Source: Jacaranda mimosifolia
Lineage: Eukaryota > Streptophyta > Magnoliopsida > Lamiales > Bignoniaceae
NCBI GenBank assembly: GCA_018894105.1
Contig: CM032131.1
Location: forward strand, 7,962,501-8,026,500
DNA length: 64,000 bases
Reading direction: 5' to 3'
A program made the translations under genes and the position numbers. Within the stretch, counting starts at the first letter, position 1. Each line of letters starts with the position of its first letter. Below, piece after piece: positions 58,720 to 64,000 of the stretch. The notes under the pieces were generated by a model, which saw only the letters and a program-made list of their open reading frames with translations, did not search any database and was not told the origin of the DNA.

Positions 58720-58749
58720 TATATATATATATATTGGGGGGGGGGGGGG
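58720..58749 (+). repeat. (TA)n followed by a 14-base G homopolymer
   Basis: A run of AT dinucleotides ending in ATATT, directly followed by 14 consecutive G (58736-58749) in otherwise very AT-rich DNA. Confidence 0.95.
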
Positions 58750-60915
58750 TTCAGAGTTAAAATTAGGTCGAAAAGTTAAAAAAAAAATGTATTTTTAGAA
58801 GAAAAAATATTATTTTACATTAAGTTATAGTATTTGCAATACCAAATTTTATGACACTATTTTTATGTCCAAATAACCAATACATGCAATATATTCAATG
58901 TTTGTCATGCAATGGGCTAAAGTATCGCCCCAAAAATGTGACGACCTGAAGGTGAACTATCAAAGGTTAACATTTATTTATTTATTTACTTTTTATTGTA
59001 TGTTGTAATTTGTAAACTTAATTTGTATTGGTACTTTTAAAACAGATTAAAAAAAATGATTTCCAACTAGTCTTTCTTTTTTCCTGTAAAGCCATCAGTA
59101 TTGTATCAAAAATTAGGCATAGACTCCTACCAAATTATTAAATTAAAAAAAAAAAAAATCATTTACAAAGCGGTCGCGATTAGAATATAGTTAGTAATGC
59201 ATTGAATAGACTAAGTTGTTCTTGACAATATAATATATCTAAACCACCAGAATATGGTTTTTAATTTTAGAGCTATCTAATTTATAGAAGGAGGTTGTTG
59301 AAATAATTAGATTTGGAGGGAATTGATATTAACAAAGATCAAAATTTACTAGCCCTTCCTTATAATATTAATTAATTTGATCTTATAATTCATAAAAGAT
59401 TGAAAATTTGATCCAACAGCCATGTTAACTATGAACAAATATTACTCTTTATTTAAATTTATTATTGATGGTTGTTAAATACTTTAAATGACAAAAATGG
59501 CCTTAAATCCATTAGGATCCGTGCTTTTTTTTATTTAAGTTGAGATGACTCAACCTAAAAACTCAAACAACTCGTAAATATGACCATTCAATCATTACTG
59601 GTGGCAATAGAATATTCCTCCACTTGGATGGAACAATATAAGCCCTAGAGTCTAGACTCATCTCCAAAAATTATAGGTTGTGATTGCTTGTGAGGTAATG
59701 CTTCAATTTTCATGTTTTTGAAATTTTGAAGTTGTTTTGGTATTTTAGAGATATGAGAATGGAAAATAAGGTTGTGAGATAAAATGTAATGATTATATAT
59801 CATGGTATGATGGGTTGATGTGATGTGAAGTCGTAATTTGTAATGAAATTATTTTTAAAATATATTTGATATATTTGTTTGAGATAATGAGATTATTTTA
59901 TGAGTTTTGATTTTTAGGTTTGTTTGGGATTGATGATTATTTTAAAATAATTAAAATAATAGATAAATTTAATAAAATGTATTTAATAAATTTTATTTAT
60001 TTTATGAATTATTTAAAGAATACAAGTTTAATTCTGTGATTGGATTTTTTATTACTAATTAAGGAAAATTAAATTCCAACTATGAAAACAACATTTTTTT
60101 TAAATCATGCATTATATTTTAACAATTTCATATTAATTGGATTAGTTAGATTTTTTGTTTTTCTTTTTTTTGTTTATTTGTAAAATAATAAAAAATACAT
60201 ATCACATATTTTTGTCATTTTTGTGTTTTTTTCCGGCTACGCATAAATATGCAAATCTATAAAAAAAAAAAAGGAAAAACTTCTATTAGTACAAAAGAAA
60301 ACAATTTTTTTTGCCAAATTATTTTTGTAGGAAAATTTAATATTCTCCACCAAATTTATTTTTTAAATTTTTTTCCCATCACTTAGTTTGGAATAATTTT
60401 TTGAAAAATAGAATATGTGGTGTATTTTTAATTTAAGGATAAAATTTCCAAAAATAATAATAATAAATACAATTGAATATATACTTTAAAAATACAAAAA
60501 AATAAAATTTACATGAATAAAAACATCTAATCTAAATATAATATAATGATAAGTTCGAAAATTGCAAGAAGAAAATTAGGTTTAAAGTTTAATTAGTAAA
60601 GTCTACATATTTATTTTCATGTAACTTTCTACTAATTTACTTTGTCAATCACTAAAGTGTAATAATTTATATTCATATGATACCTTAGACTAGTATTTTC
60701 GTGTAATTAAATTTTAATTAGAATTGTATCATAATACGTTATATACTAAAATCAATTTCAAATAATTCCATTACAATTACTTAGCTAGGGTCTTGTTTAT
60801 TATTTTAAATTTTGTATAATAGTTTTATATTTTTAATTCAATTTGTTTAATTAATTTATCATAATACTTAATTATTTAATTAATTACATTCAAGTAGTAA
60901 TTATTAAGATTGAAG

Positions 60916-60918
<3 letters not shown>

Positions 60919-60952
<34 letters not shown>
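60919..60952 (+). repeat. (GA)n microsatellite
   Basis: About 17 uninterrupted GA units, followed by CCCGGGGGTGGTGGGGGTGGGG and further GAGAGAGA segments. GA tracts of this kind sit near promoters in many plants, but no gene is recognised here. Confidence 0.95.
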
Positions 60953-60955
<3 letters not shown>

Positions 60956-61639
60956 GGGGGTGGTGGGGGTGGGGTGAGAGAGAGAAGTCAAGTGTGATGA
61001 GAGAGAGAAAGAGCATATGAGGTAGGGTTTTGAAGTAATATCCATTAAACAGAAGACTACTTTACATTCAAACACAACTTTTCCTTTTCATATCTAAGAG
61101 ATGTCAAAAGCGAAATCTATCCAACAAGCAAGCACAGCCATATTGTTTTGCGGTCAACTGCCGTTGGCCCTCCACCACCGACCGTGCCGGAGAAGCCCGC
61201 CAGGCTAAGTTGAATTGGATTTAATAACTCTTTATTTTTTGATGCTATTTTTTTTTTTCTTTCTTTCTTTCTTTTTTGTTTGGAAAGAAAAAGAATCAAC
61301 CAGTGCGCTTCATTCATTTAAAATTTGCAATGCAAAAAGGACAGTAGAATAAAATATTGCCTTCAGCAAATCAATGAAAAACATTGCAACATCATATCGT
61401 TCAACATAAATTGACGTACTAACATGTCTATGAAAATAAAATTTATAATACATGTTGACATATTTTTTATCTCTTTTTTCCAATGTTATATATTAATAAT
61501 TATTTCCTTAATCAGAATTTTCCTTAATAAAAGCATTAATTGCAGCCGTATTGACTTTCTTCATTATACCTCTTTTGCTTTTTTAAATTAAAATTCTTTA
61601 CTAAGATATATTGCTTTTTCTTTAGTTGTCGGCTAAAAG

Positions 61640-62003
61640 GGTGTTTCATTGAGCTTATGAAACGTCTTATAAGATATTTGAAATTAATTTAACATGTAAG
61701 AAAATATTTGCTAAATTGAAAAAAAAAACAAAATTATAAACTCTGCAAATAAGATTTTAGTGTCTTATAAACTCTTCTAAAAGAGATATAGAGTTTCTAA
61801 CTTACTGAAATTTAAAAAGCTCTTAAATTTTAATCACGTCGATTATAAAATTATCATTACTAATATCATATAAGTTTCAAAATTTTATTTTATTCGAATA
61901 CTTTAAAAACTTATTTTTAAAATAATATCTAATATTTTATAAATTTTAAAATATTTTATAAGATTAAAAATTTATAGAATATTTAAATGAATTTAGCCAA
62001 ACA
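61640..62003. repeat. Possible degraded hAT-type MITE
   Basis: The left end GGGTGTTTCATTGAGCTTAT and the right end, read inverted, ACTGTTTGGCTAAATTCATT, resemble the common plant MITE end GGGTGTTTGGCTAAGCTTAT with several changes. The internal sequence is AT-rich with repeated CTTATAA motifs. No target duplication is evident. Confidence 0.3.
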
Positions 62004-63027
62004 GTAATATTTTAAATAAATTTAACTCCGATCACAAATTTCGTTACCACTGCAAAGGAAATATATACGGCCAAATACCTCATGATATGAAGATCTTACA
62101 ACTTTTGCTTATTGAATTTTTAGACTTGAATTAAAGAAACATCAAAAAGTAATCGATTTGCTTGTCAAAAAATCCTGAAAACACAAATGATTAGGGTTGT
62201 TGACAAGAACATGTGAATTGTGATGATCATGTTGGAAGGTCGAAAGTGAATTATTAGGTGAAAGTAGTATACCTAAGAAAATATTTCATGTCACTATTTA
62301 TATACAGTAATGAACTAATGAAGTGATGGTGAGCTAGGGTATGTGGCCATGCACATCAAATTCGTTCCCTTATTCTCCAATTTCATAGTCATGAGAGTAG
62401 TAAAAAGTGAAAATCTAATAGGAAAATTGAAATCTTAACCGAATTTCAAGTAAAGATCCAATGGACAAACAGGTGATCCATTGCAAATACCACATCATTG
62501 ATGAAATGAGAAGATATATACTAAATGTGGATTCATAAAATAAAATATTAAATTGATATAGAATATTATTTGCAATATTGAGAATCTAATTTAGATCCTC
62601 TATTTGAATTTATGTTTCATCTTCTAATTCATTCCATAAATACATCATATGTGCACTAAATATTTTCTTATAAAAATAATTAATTAAAAATCAAATACAT
62701 TTAACGTATATACGCCAAGTTAAAATAAAAAATAAAATAAAGGATTCAAAGTGCCCAATTGAGCTTTTAATAGTTTATCAGTCCAAATATATGCTGCTTC
62801 TAACCATATTAATCTTTTTTTTACCAATCATGCCTAAATAAAAGTTTGCTGCAACCTTTGCATTCATTTAGATGTATGTAGAAAGTATAAAACAAACAAT
62901 CATTACATATTTCAACACATAATCTACTCCACTGTTAAGTGGTAAAAACTAAGCAAGCGCACAAATTAAAGATGTATCTATAGAATGGAAGATAAATTAA
63001 TCTTCCAACATGTATATACTATAAAAC

Positions 63028-63335
63028 TCAGATTCTTGGACTTGTGGTAGACGGTCCAGTAGCATGACCGACACCGGGGCTGTGGCCTGGTGTCGTGGGC
63101 TCAAAAGCTGCGCCTTTTGCAATAGGTTCACCAGATACAGCCCTATTATGTGCAATTTCCTGCTGCTATTTCGGACAATGGCTTCTCACAATGAGCATTT
63201 GGCTTTTCACTTCATTCATTGGGTAAGCGTTCTTCTTCTCTATGCTAATTATTAGTAGCCTTTCTCTCAGTGAACGTCATAACGATAAATGAAAGAAAGA
63301 AAAGCAACAAAAAATAAGAGCTTAGCTTTAGGCAT
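63028..63335 (-). pseudogene. CEP-type (C-terminally encoded peptide) hormone precursor, probably decayed
   Basis: CEPs are secreted 15-residue hydroxyproline peptides that signal through LRR receptor kinases in root and nutrient responses. The ATG at 63335 begins MPKAKLLFFVAFLSFIYRYD, a good signal peptide. The C-terminal part (63108-63064) encodes AFEPTTPGHSPGVGH, which fits the CEP consensus (x-F-R-P-T-x-P-G-H-S-P-G-V-G-H) except Glu for the usual Arg, followed by a short tail ending at TGA 63030-63028. Total length equals about 102 codons, normal for CEP precursors. Signal peptide and motif are in different frames (offset of two), and an in-frame TAG (63168-63166) precedes the motif. I therefore call it a pseudogene unless sequencing error or splicing explains both. 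The middle is variable, as in the family. Confidence 0.65.
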
Positions 63336-64000
63336 TGATGATTAATTTATAAAAGTACCGTGTCAAATTTCACATGTGATATTGGAGATATATCAACAAG
63401 ATTTGCTGTCGGTTGTGGATGTGTATTTTTTTCCCCTTTTTTTTCTTTGTCTTTTTGGCCTTAGAGTATTTATAAATGGAAAAAAGATGGGGTTGAATAT
63501 TACATAGTACAATAAAAAAGGAATAGATTCTTTGAATGTAGCTTATCAATAAAATCCCAAAATTCTATCATGAAAGATTTTAGTGATACTGAAATGTATG
63601 CCAGAGTGCCTGTCTGCATTACATGCTTTCTTTTTCTTTTTCTTTTTTGTGATAATTAAAAGGCAGAGGAGGGACAACTAACGTAGCAACCCTCATGGGA
63701 CGTTATCATAGGAGTTCCCCACCATTGTAAAATATCCGATTTGAGCCACAACAACTGTCCAAAGGGCGAGTCCATCACCACAACCCCCATCAAAGCGCTA
63801 ATTACCATGCTTTCCAAATTCATTGTCCTCTCCTAATTATCAGACTACTTGGAAATATTTGTCCATGCTAAAGGTCGGAGGAGAGATAAGGATGACAATA
63901 GGTCGGTTTTGGGGCTGGTTTGGCAAAACTCAAGACTTGCCTCATCAAGATTTTTAGGGACCTTAGACCTATCCTGCCCCGAACCCTTATCTAGCGGGTT
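63336..64000. other. CEP promoter side and transposon-like right edge
   Basis: Bases 63336-63640 would be the 5' flank of the CEP-like gene. Bases 63655-63880 are GC-richer, with no domain I recognise on either strand. From about 63890 the sequence GGATGACAATAGGTCGG...CCTGCCCCGAACCC resembles the beginning of a GC-rich hAT-type non-autonomous element that runs off the window. Confidence 0.35.

Larger units (their letters stand above)
57780..63027. other. AT-rich intergenic spacer
   Basis: No gene recognised over about 5.2 kb. Features are a (TA)n run followed by G14 (58720-58749), a (GA)n microsatellite (60919-60952) and a CTTT-rich stretch (about 61250-61280). A degraded MITE-like segment may lie at 61640-62003. 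A short minus-strand frame at 61117-61317 reads GFSGTVGGGGPTAVDRKTIW; I cannot assign it. Confidence 0.4.

Noticed and set aside
61117..61317. Minus-strand frame with a GGGGPTAVDR segment
   Set aside because: Short, its Lys/Arg-rich part is encoded by a CTTT repeat, and I recognise no protein family.

Overview
The window looks like nuclear DNA of a flowering plant, probably a eudicot. It is AT-rich, genes are split by GT-AG introns, and most of the length is transposable elements nested in one another. The host traces are plant genes: a plastid-targeted haem/chlorophyll enzyme, a plant Pumilio copy and a CEP-type peptide precursor. There is no bacterial-style operon, CRISPR array, rRNA or tRNA gene that I can support.

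Layout, left to right. At 1-456 lie the first exon and part of intron 1 of uroporphyrinogen-III synthase (minus strand, running off the left edge). At 1380-8338 is a plus-strand Tat-lineage Ty3/gypsy element (here TE1) with gag and protease but no RT, RNase H or integrase; an antisense ORF fills its 3' half, and its 3' LTR is cut off. Butted against it is a minus-strand Ty1/copia element (TE2, 8339-25023) that has lost its 3' end. Its long 5' LTR is split by a second, minus-strand Tat element (TE3, 14120-24287), which still shows gag, PR, RT, RNase H, a second RNase H, integrase and an antisense ORF, all with stops and frameshifts.

From 27266 to about 35006 (minus) lie the exons of a Pumilio RNA-binding-protein gene that is now a pseudogene. 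It has a frameshift, a nonsense codon, and a 5.4-kb chromovirus (TE4, 27924-33341) inserted inside a coding exon with a matching target-site duplication. Immediately beyond is a three-level nest: a non-autonomous hAT element (35362-42918, 8-bp TSD) holds a CACTA-like transposon (35662-42042, 3-bp TSD, arrays of subterminal repeats, a decayed TNPA-like gene), which holds a small hAT-like MITE (36191-36917).

From 45518 to 57763 there are two solo LTRs of one family in opposite orientation, each with a perfect 5-bp TSD (45518-48871 plus; 49752-52600 minus). The second interrupts a minus-strand LINE-1 (49144-57763) with gag-like, endonuclease, RT and RNase H regions and a near-perfect 16-bp TSD. 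The right end is AT-rich spacer, apart from a 308-bp decayed gene at 63028-63335 (minus). It has a signal-peptide-like start and a canonical CEP hormone motif near its C-terminus.

The genes do not form a pathway. What the window records is genome history: successive insertions, solo-LTR formation and deletions around a few host genes. All domain calls were read by eye from translations. Element boundaries rest on TSDs, LTR pairs, PBS/PPT sites and terminal repeats where stated; family names rest on recognition, not on a database search.
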